The translations under genes and the position numbers were made by a program. A DNA stretch of 64,000 bases, taken from the NCBI GenBank assembly GCA_024233085.1, contig JACKQC010000010.1:124001-188000 (forward strand), read 5' to 3'. The notes below the pieces were generated by a model. The model saw only the letters and a program-made list of their open reading frames with translations. It was not told the DNA's origin and ran no database searches. The DNA is from Akkermansiaceae bacterium. GTDB taxonomy: Bacteria; Verrucomicrobiota; Verrucomicrobiia; Verrucomicrobiales; DEV007. Shown one piece after another: positions 9,372-17,228 of this stretch; the stretch's first letter is position 1; every line of letters starts with the position of its first letter.

Positions 9372-9406
9372 TTGCCCGCCCCCTCGTTCTCGGAGGGGAC
9401 GGGCAA
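9372..9406 (-). terminator. Strong hairpin after the major pseudopilin gene
   Basis: Arms 9372-9385 and 9393-9406 pair at 13 of 14 positions around a 7-nt loop; no U-tract follows on the minus strand. It lies 69 nt after the pseudopilin stop and about 160 nt before the next gene. It may be a 3'-end stabiliser or attenuator that keeps pseudopilin mRNA abundant relative to downstream genes. Confidence 0.45.
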
Positions 9407-9474
9407 ATCCGTTCGAGTTTCCGGGTGGTTCGCGCCGGGACGAACCCGGCGGAAACTCCCGGAGACGCGGGATC

Positions 9475-9885
9475 TTACCAGCCGTCGGTGTTCGCCGGCA
9501 CGTGATCCTTGTCGGTCTCGAGGGTGCACGTCGCAAACGCGGTGCCGGGAGCCGGGACTTCGGTTTCGAAGTCGTAGTCACCGGCCGGATCCGGGCAATC
9601 CGGAGTCGTTTCGATCATCTTGCCGCTGCCGGCGATGTCGCCGATCGCAAGCGCGTCGGTGTTGGTGCCGGCTTCGTCGTAGCGAAGGTCATACAGGTTC
9701 TGGTAGGAACGAGCGGCCTTCTGGACGGTGGCGATGTTCAGGATGCACTTGGCGCGATCCGAACCCTGCTTGTAGGCGGCGACACCGATGAACAGAACGC
9801 TGATGAGGCCGAGAAGAACGGCGATCACGAGCGTGACTTCGATCAGGGTAAGACCCGCTTGACGGTTTTTGAACTGCACTTTCAT
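9475..9885 (-). CDS. Major pseudopilin/prepilin (GspG/PilA-like)
   Basis: Likely the main subunit of the pilus or pseudopilus. The 136-residue protein has a short basic class III leader and the cleavage motif QAG/LTLIEV: glycine 11 at -1 and glutamate 16 at +5. A hydrophobic N-terminal helix (VTLVIAVLLGLISVLFIGVAA) and a small alpha/beta head with three cysteines follow. It lies 57 nt after the PilT-like ATPase gene and just before the PilM/N-like gene. No Shine-Dalgarno sequence is obvious before the ATG at 9885 (the preceding bases are AAGTAAATCAT). Length is that of a GspG-type pseudopilin. A prepilin peptidase is not encoded in this window. Confidence 0.88.
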   Translation of the reverse strand: MKVQFKNRQAGLTLIEVTLVIAVLLGLISVLFIGVAAYKQGSDRAKCILNIATVQKAARSYQNLYDLRYDEAGTNTDALAIGDIAGSGKMIETTPDCPDPAGDYDFETEVPAPGTAFATCTLETDKDHVPANTDGW

Positions 9886-9942
9886 ATGATTTACTTGTCT
9901 TGTTGTTGTTGTACTCAGAAGTGGGCGTGAGCCCCGTTTTTT

Positions 9943-11157
9943 TCAGACGGCCACCGAGTGGGGAACGAAGAGGCGCGAGTCCTCCTCTTCCTCGTTCATG
10001 CGGTTCATCTGAAAAGCCTCGAAACTGATCATCCCCCGGTTCAGGAGATTTTTGAGATTGGCGTCCCACTCGACGTTTCCGCTGTGGCGGATCGCGTCTT
10101 CCAGCGACTTGGCCCCGCCGTCGTAGCTGGCCACCGCCGAGCGGATCGCCGCGCAGTTGTTCTGGAGGAACTCGTAGTTCATCACCCGCCCGTTCGGTCC
10201 CGGGATCAGCCCCTGGGAGAGGATGAACATGAGGATTTCCCCCAGACGGCCCAGGAGCGCGCGATGCTGGTCGCGCGGAAAGAATTCCAAAATACGGCTC
10301 AGGGTTTTCACCGCGCCGTTGGTGTGAAGGGTCGAAATGACGACGTGACCGGTCTGCGCGGCCTCGATCGCCGTGTCCATGGTGTGACGGTCGCGAATTT
10401 CCCCCAGCAGGATGACGTGCGGCGCCTTGCGCAGGGAGTCCTTGAGCCCCTGATTGTAGCTGGCCACATGCTTGCCCACCTCCTGCTGCGTGGTGAATCC
10501 CGGGGCCGGAATCCGGCGGCCCGCGCTCTGCGGATCCTCCATGTCGGTCGGATATCGATACTCGATCGGATCCTCCACCGTCACGATGTGGCGGGGATAA
10601 TGGCAACGCAGCCAGTCGATCAACGCGGCCAGGGTGGTCGATTTGCCGGAACCCGTCTGCCCCGTCACCAGCGCCAGCCCCTGGCGTCGCTTGATGAATT
10701 CGCGCATCGCCCGGGTGGTGTCGCGGGACAATCCCAGCGTCTCCAGATCGGCGATCTCGTCGCTCAGGATACGGGCCGTGATGCCGATGCCCGAGGCGCT
10801 CAGGTGAATCTGCACACGCATCCGGCCGCTGATTTCCCCGTTTCCGAGCGGAAATCCCTCGCAACTGAAGTCCACCACGCGGTCTTCGAGGAGCCGGCTT
10901 TCCAGAGATTTCTGTCCCTGCAGGTTCTTCGCCAGTTCTCCGGCCGCATCCTCCTCCTGCCGGCTGTAGAGCAGCTCGGCCACGTTCATGACCACCTGAA
11001 AAGGCAGCTCGCCGAGGGTGTGGATGATCTGAAGTCCGAACTTCGTGTGAACATAAACGAGCCGACCGCTGCGGATCTGAATGTCAGAGATCGAATTCCC
11101 GCCCGCTTGGGCGAAAACTTCACTCATGACTTGCTGTCCGTAGGCAAACTCGCTCAT
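9943..11157 (-). CDS. PilT-like pilus ATPase
   Basis: A 404-residue secretion-superfamily ATPase of the retraction (PilT) type. Walker A GQTGSGKST is at about 166-174, followed by an Asp box (IVTVEDPIEYRY), Walker B-like APHVILLGEIRD and a His box (VVISTLHTNGA). The zinc-binding cysteine arm of extension ATPases is absent, which distinguishes it from the GspE gene in the same operon. It is the first gene of the minus-strand pilus operon and is preceded by an AT-rich island. Presence of a PilT-class motor argues for a dynamic pilus-like device rather than a plain T2SS. PilT versus DotB-like or second extension motor cannot be settled from sequence. Confidence 0.85.
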   Translation of the reverse strand: MSEFAYGQQVMSEVFAQAGGNSISDIQIRSGRLVYVHTKFGLQIIHTLGELPFQVVMNVAELLYSRQEEDAAGELAKNLQGQKSLESRLLEDRVVDFSCEGFPLGNGEISGRMRVQIHLSASGIGITARILSDEIADLETLGLSRDTTRAMREFIKRRQGLALVTGQTGSGKSTTLAALIDWLRCHYPRHIVTVEDPIEYRYPTDMEDPQSAGRRIPAPGFTTQQEVGKHVASYNQGLKDSLRKAPHVILLGEIRDRHTMDTAIEAAQTGHVVISTLHTNGAVKTLSRILEFFPRDQHRALLGRLGEILMFILSQGLIPGPNGRVMNYEFLQNNCAAIRSAVASYDGGAKSLEDAIRHSGNVEWDANLKNLLNRGMISFEAFQMNRMNEEEEDSRLFVPHSVAV

Positions 11158-11290
11158 TTTTCAGATTTTTTATAATTTATATAATAAAACGCGAAGCGCA
11201 ACTATGATTTTTATAAAAATTGTAAAAAATTTAAAAATGAGTTTCGCCAAGGGTTAATTTGAAAGCTAATCCGGCTTCCCAAATATTTGG
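11158..11290 (-). promoter_or_regulatory. AT-rich island upstream of the pilus operon
   Basis: About 110 nt of nearly pure A/T (e.g. TTTATAATTTATATAATAAAA) interrupt GC-rich DNA directly upstream of the PilT-like ATPase gene. Several -10-like hexamers are present, but no unique promoter can be picked. It also lies after the stop of the histidine-rich gene. Confidence 0.4.
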
Positions 11291-11305
11291 GATTTCTTAA
11301 CCGAT

Positions 11306-12445
11306 TTACTCCTTTTCCCCGCCGTTTTCGGCAACCGGTTCGGTCCCCTCGGCCGGGGCGCCCGCCACCGCGGATGTCGCCCCTTCTCCCGCCTTTCCCT
11401 CGATCCGCGCCAGCATGGCGTCGAACTGCTCGAAGGCCTTCCCCGCAAAGTATTCCCGCTGCCGCATGTCCTCCCGGCGATCTCCGGAGATGGTCTCCCA
11501 CCGCCCCTCCACCATCGACTTCAGCTTCAGCACCTGGTACTGGCGCATGCAGTGCCGCATCAGCGCCTGGTGCTCCCGGATTTTCGCGGCGGACGGCTCC
11601 TCTCCCGCCGTCTTCCAGTCTTCCTGGTCGAGGAAAAACAGGTTCATCGCCGCCATCGTGGCCGTCAGCCAGGCGGAGGGATCCGTGTCCTCCCGGCGAG
11701 CCTCCCCGATGGTGTGTCGCGACACGAGCCGCGCATGATCCCGCGCCAGGGGCGTCGCCCGCAGTTCGTGGATCGTCAGAAACAGGAAGTAGCCGTTGTA
11801 AACACCGTAGTCGGTCGGATCCATCCGATAGGCGTTGAGAAACTTCCGCTCGATGTCGCCGGCGATCGCCTTCCGATGCAGTTCGGAGATGCCGCGTGGA
11901 TTGGTGCGCTCGTAGCGCGCGTGGGACATTTCGACGATCCCGTCCTTCATTTCCCCGATCCAGTCCGCCACATCGAATCCATGGCCGTGCTCGTGCCCAT
12001 CGTGGTCATGATCGTGATCGTGCTCCCCGCCGGACTCGCCATGATCGTGAAACTTCTCGCATCCCGGAAAATGCTTCTCCCCGCTTTCCGCCAAGCCCTC
12101 CCCCGCTTCGGCGTGATCGTGGTCGGCGTGATCGTGGTCGTGGTCGGCGTGGGCTTCCGCTTCGTGGTCGTGGTCGTGGTCGGCTTCGCAATGGCCGTCC
12201 GCGCATTCCGGCCCATGGACGTGCCCGACCGGATTGACCTGTTCCACGCCGATGTGCCAGACCTGATTGATCGTGTCCTGCGACAGCCGCGCCAGCAGCC
12301 GTCCGTAGGCCGAACGCTGGATGGCGAAGGGATTGCGGTGAAAACGGACGCTATCGTCGTCCCGCCCGCGCAGGTTTCCCCCGCCCACCGCCGTCAGGAG
12401 CAACCCGAGCGCGGCGGCGACGATGGCAAAGGTCGAGGTTTTCAT
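11306..12445 (-). CDS. Exported histidine-rich (metal-binding-like) protein coupled to an ABC transporter
   Basis: A 379-residue protein beginning with a hydrophobic N-terminal segment (FAIVAAALGLLLTAVGGG) taken as a signal peptide or anchor. Residues 75-156 hold 22 histidines in HDHDH-type clusters with several Asp/Glu and three or four Cys, a composition seen in zinc, nickel or copper-binding proteins. The remaining 220 residues are helical and charged and match no family I know. The start ATG at 12445 overlaps the permease stop by four bases (ATGA), so the two are translationally coupled. The context suggests metal capture, storage or sensing connected with the transporter. Metal identity is unknown; the histidine tract itself is directly seen. 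Confidence 0.75.
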   Translation of the reverse strand: MKTSTFAIVAAALGLLLTAVGGGNLRGRDDDSVRFHRNPFAIQRSAYGRLLARLSQDTINQVWHIGVEQVNPVGHVHGPECADGHCEADHDHDHEAEAHADHDHDHADHDHAEAGEGLAESGEKHFPGCEKFHDHGESGGEHDHDHDHDGHEHGHGFDVADWIGEMKDGIVEMSHARYERTNPRGISELHRKAIAGDIERKFLNAYRMDPTDYGVYNGYFLFLTIHELRATPLARDHARLVSRHTIGEARREDTDPSAWLTATMAAMNLFFLDQEDWKTAGEEPSAAKIREHQALMRHCMRQYQVLKLKSMVEGRWETISGDRREDMRQREYFAGKAFEQFDAMLARIEGKAGEGATSAVAGAPAEGTEPVAENGGEKE

Positions 12446-13203
12446 TTTTTCTCGCGGAAAAGGAGGCACGAAGCGGCCGCCATCAGGAGCGCCAGACCGA
12501 ACAGATAGGCCGTGATGTTCCAGAAGGCCCCGCCCGCCAGGCTGCCGAGCTTGAAGACCAGCCGATTGGTCAGGTCCGCCAGGTGATAGTGCGGCGACAC
12601 CACGTAAAGGAAATCGAACAGCGGGCTTCCCGTCTGCGACAGGAAGAAATCCAGATACCCGATCCCGAAAAGGCCATAGAGGGCGACGCAGGTCGTGATG
12701 ACGTAGGCCGCCGTGGCGTTGATGCGCGTGCCGAGCGCCACCGCCAGCATCGTCAGGGGCGCCACCACCAGCAGGAACAGCCAGGCATACTGCAGGTTGG
12801 TCGTCACCCACATCTTCGCCTCGACCCGGTCGCCCGGCATCGCGAAGATCAAGCAGATCGCCACCACGAGGGCGAGAAAACCGGCGAAGAGCGTCAGCAC
12901 GCTCAGCCAGATCTGGCCGATCTGGGAAAGCCGGCCCGTGCCGAGCGTCTTGAGATACTCCAGCACGCCCTGCGACGCCCACTTGTCCCCGAAGGAGGCG
13001 GCCTGGTAAAAAAGCCAGCCCAGAGCCAGCAGCCAGAGCATGCTCCAGGCCGTCTGCGCCCGCGCCGGCTCGATGAGCTGGGGTTTCTCCTCCCACGGCG
13101 TCATCAGCGGCAGGAACACCGGCAGCAGGGCGAAGAGCACCAGGAAGATCGCGAAGGTCTTTCGCGTCACGATGGTCGTCAGGGTGAGCTTGTAGAGATT
13201 CAT
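12442..13203 (-). CDS. ABC transporter permease, six membrane segments (ABC-2/NosY-like)
   Basis: A 253-residue integral membrane protein with six hydrophobic segments (starting at FAIFLVLFALLPVFLPL and ending at LFGLALLMAAASCLLF), the usual size for an ABC-2 type permease. The ABC ATPase gene lies upstream on the same strand and the histidine-rich gene overlaps its stop. Start chosen at 13203 (MNLYKLTLTT), where the usual cytoplasmic amphipathic leader begins; an in-frame ATG at 13260 would put translation inside a dispersed repeat element (13232-13270). Substrate is unknown; NosY-type metallo-cluster transport is one possibility given the histidine-rich partner, but this is inference. Confidence 0.72.
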   Translation of the reverse strand: MNLYKLTLTTIVTRKTFAIFLVLFALLPVFLPLMTPWEEKPQLIEPARAQTAWSMLWLLALGWLFYQAASFGDKWASQGVLEYLKTLGTGRLSQIGQIWLSVLTLFAGFLALVVAICLIFAMPGDRVEAKMWVTTNLQYAWLFLLVVAPLTMLAVALGTRINATAAYVITTCVALYGLFGIGYLDFFLSQTGSPLFDFLYVVSPHYHLADLTNRLVFKLGSLAGGAFWNITAYLFGLALLMAAASCLLFREKK

Positions 13204-13231
13204 GGCGATGGAAGGGATCAAAAACGGGGCC

Positions 13232-13270
13232 GACTCAACAGGGTTGTGCCAGGGACCCAACAGGGTTAAG
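13232..13270. repeat. Dispersed palindromic element, copy 1 (two direct arms)
   Basis: Two CAACAGGGTT arms in the same orientation, starting at 13236 and 13258 (offset 22 nt), in the 153-nt gap between ABC ATPase and permease genes, about 87 nt after the ATPase stop. Confidence 0.8.
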
Positions 13271-13356
13271 CGCGGAATTCGGTTTTTTCGGATTCGAAGG
13301 CGGACGATCGGAAGAGTTCGCGAAAATTCGTGTCCGTTCGTGGTTCAAAACGGACC

Positions 13357-14031
13357 TCAATTCAGCGATTCCCGGGTTTCGAACCAGTCGAGCGCCCCCT
13401 CGACTTCGAGTTGGCGGATCTCGCCGTCACTGATCAGCACCGCGCTCTCGGCTTTCAGAGTCGGTTCGTCGGGATGCACGCACACCAGCCGCACGATGTT
13501 CTCGCGGTTTTCGTTCCAGATCGCGTCCACCTCGTCCCGCACATGGAAATCGAGCCCGGAAAACGGCTCGTCGAGGAACAGCACCTGCGACTTCCCATCC
13601 GTCGCGCGGGTCTCGGCCAGGATGAGCGTGACCTTCTGCCGGTTGCCCTTCGAGAGCTTGCCGTAGGGCTTTTTCACGTCGAGTTCCAGGCGCCCCGCGT
13701 AGCCGAGCGCCCGCTCCAGAAGACCGTTCCGAAAAAACGCGGCGAAAATCTGCTTCGAATTCAGCTCCGGATCGAAGCGCAACTCCTCATCGATGTACTG
13801 AACCTGGCCCGTCACGCCGAAGGCGCCTCCGATCGGCGGAATGAGCCCGGACAAGGTTTTGAGCAGCGTGGTCTTGCCGCGGCCGTTGCGGGCCAGCAGC
13901 AGATGGCGTCCGCTCGGGAGCCGAATCTCGGCCTTCGCTTCGGCAAGCCGGACCTCCGTGGCGCCGCCGTGAAACCGGCGGGCGGGATAGCCGATGGTGA
14001 GTCCCTTCTGGATGGCAATTTCAGGGTGCAT
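13357..14031 (-). CDS. ABC transporter ATP-binding protein with non-canonical motifs
   Basis: Nucleotide-binding subunit, 224 residues, expected to energise the permease encoded next to it. Walker A reads ARNGRGKTT (first glycine replaced by alanine). The signature is LSKGNRQK instead of LSGGQ, Walker B is VLFLDEP and the H-loop region is VCVHPDEPTL. Length is normal for a compact ABC ATPase. It is first in a three-gene minus-strand set; a 153-nt gap containing a dispersed repeat separates it from the permease. An AT-rich island precedes it. The divergent signature resembles ATPases of the CcmA/NosF type. Function in transport is well supported, substrate not. Confidence 0.85.
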   Translation of the reverse strand: MHPEIAIQKGLTIGYPARRFHGGATEVRLAEAKAEIRLPSGRHLLLARNGRGKTTLLKTLSGLIPPIGGAFGVTGQVQYIDEELRFDPELNSKQIFAAFFRNGLLERALGYAGRLELDVKKPYGKLSKGNRQKVTLILAETRATDGKSQVLFLDEPFSGLDFHVRDEVDAIWNENRENIVRLVCVHPDEPTLKAESAVLISDGEIRQLEVEGALDWFETRESLN

Positions 14032-14145
14032 CTTTAAGCGAGATAGTCAGGAATCATTAAATTTATCGGCCCTCTCTAATTATGGCAATTATTAAATTTA
14101 AAAAATTTTAAGATTTTTAGCGAATTTTTTAAATCTCTTCCAATC
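14032..14145 (-). promoter_or_regulatory. AT-rich island upstream of the ABC/histidine-rich set
   Basis: An A/T-dominated stretch (AATTATTAAATTTAAAAAATTT region) between the ABC ATPase start (14031) and the end of cassette 1 (14211). Position fits the promoter of the minus-strand ABC set; no unique hexamer pair chosen. Confidence 0.4.
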
Positions 14146-14210
14146 CTTTTCCGCCGTCACTCCCCTCACTTTTCTCCTCCCTGCCCCTTGACTCCCTCGA
14201 TACCAGCGTC

Positions 14211-16010
14211 TTATCGGATTTCCTCCAAGGTCAGCAGCCAATCTTTGAAGAAAACCGGCGGCAACTGCGCCGGGTGTTCCAGTGGCGGGGTGTGGACCGA
14301 AACGCCTCGCGATTTCCACTTCGCCCCGGCTGGAAGCGGGTTTCCCTCGTCATCGACCGGCACCGTGTAGTCTCCGGAGCCCATTTCGTGAACTTCGCCC
14401 TCGATGCGGATTCCGCCCGGCGCCGGAGCGAAATCGATCTCGCCGGCAAAAAAGGAGACGGCCGGATGACAGGGAAGGTTCTCGGGCCATCCCTGGGGCG
14501 TCCGTTCGCTCGCGTGGGTGTTCACACTGCCGTCGAACTGAAGCCCGAGGGCCGTGACGAGCGAAAAGCCTTCCGGAAACGCCGTCAGGTCCGCACTTTC
14601 CGCGACCCGGACGACGATCCCCTCGGCGAGCGACGCCACCGACTCGTCCGCGAGCACGCACAGCGAGCGATTCACCTCCGACCCGGCCGCCTCGGGCAGG
14701 GAATTCAGGAAGGCGGGCAGCTTCGGCGGCATGACCACGAGCGCTTCGCGGCCATCCTCCAGTCGCCGGGTCTGAAAGGGCAAGTCGGCGGCCCCGGCCC
14801 CCGATTCGGGCCAGTTTTGCCCGCGCCGCAGCTCGATCCGGCCCCATTCCTTCTCGCCCGTCGCGCGAAAGTCGAGCGCCAACGCGGTGGGCACGGGTTC
14901 GTCCGGGCTTTTCAGCTCGAGGATTCGCAGCCGCATCGCGCATTGGCCGGCGCCGGTGCTGTAGGCATTCCAGCCAACCGGCGAGATGCGGGTGATGTCC
15001 ACGCCCTCTTCCTCGGCCAGGTGGAGAAATTCCGAACCCGCCGGCAGGGCCAGCCGCGCCGCCCGAATCGACCACGGCGCCGAGGTCGCGCGCCGGGGAA
15101 ACCCGTCTTCATCCCGAATGACCAGGTCCGCCGCCGCCATGCCCGAGTCCAACCGCTCCAGCAGATCGAACCCCCGCCGCCGCGGCGCCCGGACCGGCAC
15201 CTCATACAGGGACAGCAGGAATCGGCGCGATCGCGAGCCTGGCGTGGCGCCCCGGCCCTCGAAGCGGTCGAAATTCACCCCGAAAGCCCACCAGTTGCGG
15301 CGGGCCACGAATTTCCCCCCCGTTCCGGGCAAGCCGTCGAGTTTCACCCGCGGCCGGTCGATGAGATTGTAATTCGGAAAAGCCCCGGGCTCGAGCGCCA
15401 CGCCGTTTTCCCAGCCCGCCACAAGGGTTTTCGCCGGTGAGAGCAAGGGGTATTCCCCCTCCGAAAATCCCTCGACCTCCGCCGGAGCGAGCGGCGCGGG
15501 CAACTTCATTCCCAGAGACCGGTCGAAAAGCAACTCGGTCTGATCGACCGTGCCGGGGTTGAGAAAGTCGAAGCGATTCGGCACCAGGGGCGAGACCAGC
15601 TCGTCGATCCCCAGCAGGGCGGAAGCGCCCGTGTTTCCCGAGACCCAGGCGCGGCCGCCGTCGATTCCCAGCTCCTCGGGAGCGATCGCCCCGGCGCCGG
15701 AATCCTCCAGAGCGGTGGCGAAAACCGCCCGCCACGAATGCCGCTCCCGATCGAGGGCGGAGCCCTCCCTCATGCTGCTGACCAGGACCTTCGGCAGCTC
15801 GTGGAGCACCGCCCGCAGCATGCCGTCCTCGCGATGGAGATCGTCCATTCGCGCCTGGACGCGGCCCTGCATTTCCAGCGCCCGCGTGTTGCGATGGTAA
15901 ATGTAGGTCGTGCCGGCCAGCACAATCACCGCCAGACCGCCGACGATGGGCAGCGACACGTAGGCCCGGCGACGGCGGTTCGCGGCGGTGAGGGTCGGTC
16001 GCGTTTTCAT
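14211..16010 (-). CDS. Cassette 1 large GspK-like minor pseudopilin
   Basis: A 599-residue protein with a basic N terminus and one N-terminal membrane helix (LPIVGGLAVIVLAGTTYIYH), then a large extracytoplasmic domain. It is a paralogue of the 718-aa (17229) and 682-aa (23522) proteins: all three share an N-terminal LLRALL-like helix after the membrane anchor, an RRNWWAF/KRNWWAF motif, an STGA-Q-MR segment and a C-terminal LPPVFFKDWLLTLEEI-like ending. Order (I-like, J-like, then this gene) and size match GspK, the tip pseudopilin that lacks Glu+5. Start at 16010 forms an ATGA overlap with the J-like gene. It may belong to the broader prepilin-like cassette families described in Verrucomicrobia; function is inferred. 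Confidence 0.72.
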   Translation of the reverse strand: MKTRPTLTAANRRRRAYVSLPIVGGLAVIVLAGTTYIYHRNTRALEMQGRVQARMDDLHREDGMLRAVLHELPKVLVSSMREGSALDRERHSWRAVFATALEDSGAGAIAPEELGIDGGRAWVSGNTGASALLGIDELVSPLVPNRFDFLNPGTVDQTELLFDRSLGMKLPAPLAPAEVEGFSEGEYPLLSPAKTLVAGWENGVALEPGAFPNYNLIDRPRVKLDGLPGTGGKFVARRNWWAFGVNFDRFEGRGATPGSRSRRFLLSLYEVPVRAPRRRGFDLLERLDSGMAAADLVIRDEDGFPRRATSAPWSIRAARLALPAGSEFLHLAEEEGVDITRISPVGWNAYSTGAGQCAMRLRILELKSPDEPVPTALALDFRATGEKEWGRIELRRGQNWPESGAGAADLPFQTRRLEDGREALVVMPPKLPAFLNSLPEAAGSEVNRSLCVLADESVASLAEGIVVRVAESADLTAFPEGFSLVTALGLQFDGSVNTHASERTPQGWPENLPCHPAVSFFAGEIDFAPAPGGIRIEGEVHEMGSGDYTVPVDDEGNPLPAGAKWKSRGVSVHTPPLEHPAQLPPVFFKDWLLTLEEIR

Positions 16011-16576
16011 TCGGCCAGTCCCGCGTAGGAGATTTCCTCGCCATCGGGCCCCGTCATCGTGATCCGGAGCACCCCGTCCGCGTCGTGAAAGTCCACTTCC
16101 GCCGCCTTGGACGAGAGCACCCACTCCGCCTTGTTTTCCCAGTCCTCGCGGCGCACGTAGTAGTTGAGGTAGCCCGTCCGCTGCTCGCCGGGTTTTTCGA
16201 AGGCCAGCACGGCCTCGATGAGGCGATCGTCCGGCGCCCGGAAGCGAATCCACAGCGCCCGACCGGGCTCGAGGCCGTTTTCGGGACTCTCCGCCCGGAA
16301 GGCTTCGCCGCGGTTCGCGTGAACCCGATAGGCGTCCACTCGGGAAAACAGCCGCGACAACATGCCGTTGATGGCCGGCGCGTCATTGACGATGAAATCG
16401 AGCCTCTCCGTCTGCCGCACGAAGTCGACGTGCTGCTTGAGCATCATCAGCACCCCACCCGCGAACACCAGGCCCGCCGCCAGACCGATCGTCATCTCGG
16501 TCAGCGAAAACCCGGTCTGCCCTCCTCCCTGGAAGCGAATTCTCATTGTCTGGCGTTTTCCTCCTCCCGGTTTCAA
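16007..16576 (-). CDS. Cassette 1 GspJ/PilW-like minor pseudopilin
   Basis: A 189-residue prepilin-like protein with cleavage motif QTG/FSLTEM (Glu at +5) and hydrophobic helix (MTIGLAAGLVFAGGVLMML). The head ends VLRITMTGPDGEEISYAGL, closely matching the ends of the J-like proteins at 19434 and 25567. The ATG at 16576 overlaps the stop of the I-like gene (ATGA); a second in-frame ATG at 16546 would give a more usual 11-residue leader, so the start is uncertain. GspJ is part of the I-J-K tip complex that initiates pseudopilus assembly. The next gene starts within its stop codon. Confidence 0.8.
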   Translation of the reverse strand: MKPGGGKRQTMRIRFQGGGQTGFSLTEMTIGLAAGLVFAGGVLMMLKQHVDFVRQTERLDFIVNDAPAINGMLSRLFSRVDAYRVHANRGEAFRAESPENGLEPGRALWIRFRAPDDRLIEAVLAFEKPGEQRTGYLNYYVRREDWENKAEWVLSSKAAEVDFHDADGVLRITMTGPDGEEISYAGLAE

Positions 16577-17076
16577 GGGCCGCGCGGAAAGGTGCGGGAT
16601 TTCACATACTGACGGCCCGAAATTTCATAGGTGAGAAAGGACTCCAGCTTCCACGAGCGCGGCGTGTCCGGCTCCGGGTCCACGTCGTCGAAAGCGTCCG
16701 CCTCCGCCCGTTTTGTCCGCACCAGCCAGGCCTTCACCGGCTTCCGGCCCGGGAGCTTGCCGATGGTCACCTCCTCCCGCGCCGTTCGCGGGTAGGTCGG
16801 CCAGTCGGACTCGGGCGTGTCGATGGCCTCGTAGGGAACCTGCCGGGCGAAGGCCACCTCCCGCGTCAGGTAGGCGTCCGACATCGTCTGCACCACCGTC
16901 CAGTGCTGCCCCTGGGCCGCGAGCACCGAGGAGCGCAACTGGAGCATCGCCAGGATCAGCAAAGCGCCGAGTCCGAGGCAGATCTCAATCAGCGCCGCGC
17001 CCCGGCGACTTCCGCGTCCCGATGCGACCCCGGCGGACGGCCGGAAAGCTCGGGAAATCTGGACGGCGCTTTTCAT
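16573..17076 (-). CDS. Cassette 1 GspI-like minor pseudopilin
   Basis: A 167-residue prepilin-like protein. After a 26-residue basic leader comes RRG/AALIEICLGLGALLIL, with glutamate at +5 of the mature form. The head contains segments shared with the paralogues at 19967 and 26100: YLTREVAFARQVPYE, SDWPTYP, VTIGKLPG and a terminal YVKSRT. It opens cassette 1 and overlaps the J-like gene by four bases. An AT-rich island lies upstream. Unlike cassettes 2 and 3 no set of three exported partner genes is found beside it. GspI-like role is inferred from order, size and leader. Confidence 0.8.
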   Translation of the reverse strand: MKSAVQISRAFRPSAGVASGRGSRRGAALIEICLGLGALLILAMLQLRSSVLAAQGQHWTVVQTMSDAYLTREVAFARQVPYEAIDTPESDWPTYPRTAREEVTIGKLPGRKPVKAWLVRTKRAEADAFDDVDPEPDTPRSWKLESFLTYEISGRQYVKSRTFPRGP

Positions 17077-17165
17077 AAAGGATCAAACTCACGATTTCAG
17101 TCAAAATACCTTAATATGAAATTTATGTAAATTATAATTTTTTACAAAATGCCGGTATGAAAGAA
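17077..17165 (-). promoter_or_regulatory. AT-rich island upstream of cassette 1
   Basis: A/T-rich run (17090-17155) directly before the I-like gene of cassette 1 and just after a dispersed repeat that follows cassette 2. Likely promoter region for the three-gene cassette. Confidence 0.4.
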
Positions 17166-17180
17166 TTCGGCTCTTCCATT

Positions 17181-17217
17181 CAACAGGGTTGGGTCCTCCT
17201 CCTTACCCTGTCGGATG
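17181..17217. repeat. Dispersed palindromic element, copy 2 (inverted arms)
   Basis: CAACAGGG arm starting 17182 and a diverged CCCTGTCG arm starting 17207 (offset 25 nt), 12 nt beyond the stop codon of the 718-aa cassette 2 gene. Confidence 0.7.
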
Positions 17218-17228
17218 ACCGGCGATAA

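Noticed and set aside
13204..13260. Longer N terminus for the ABC permease starting at 13260
   Set aside because: The extension is encoded by the dispersed repeat and lacks family similarity; the permease core starts at 13203.
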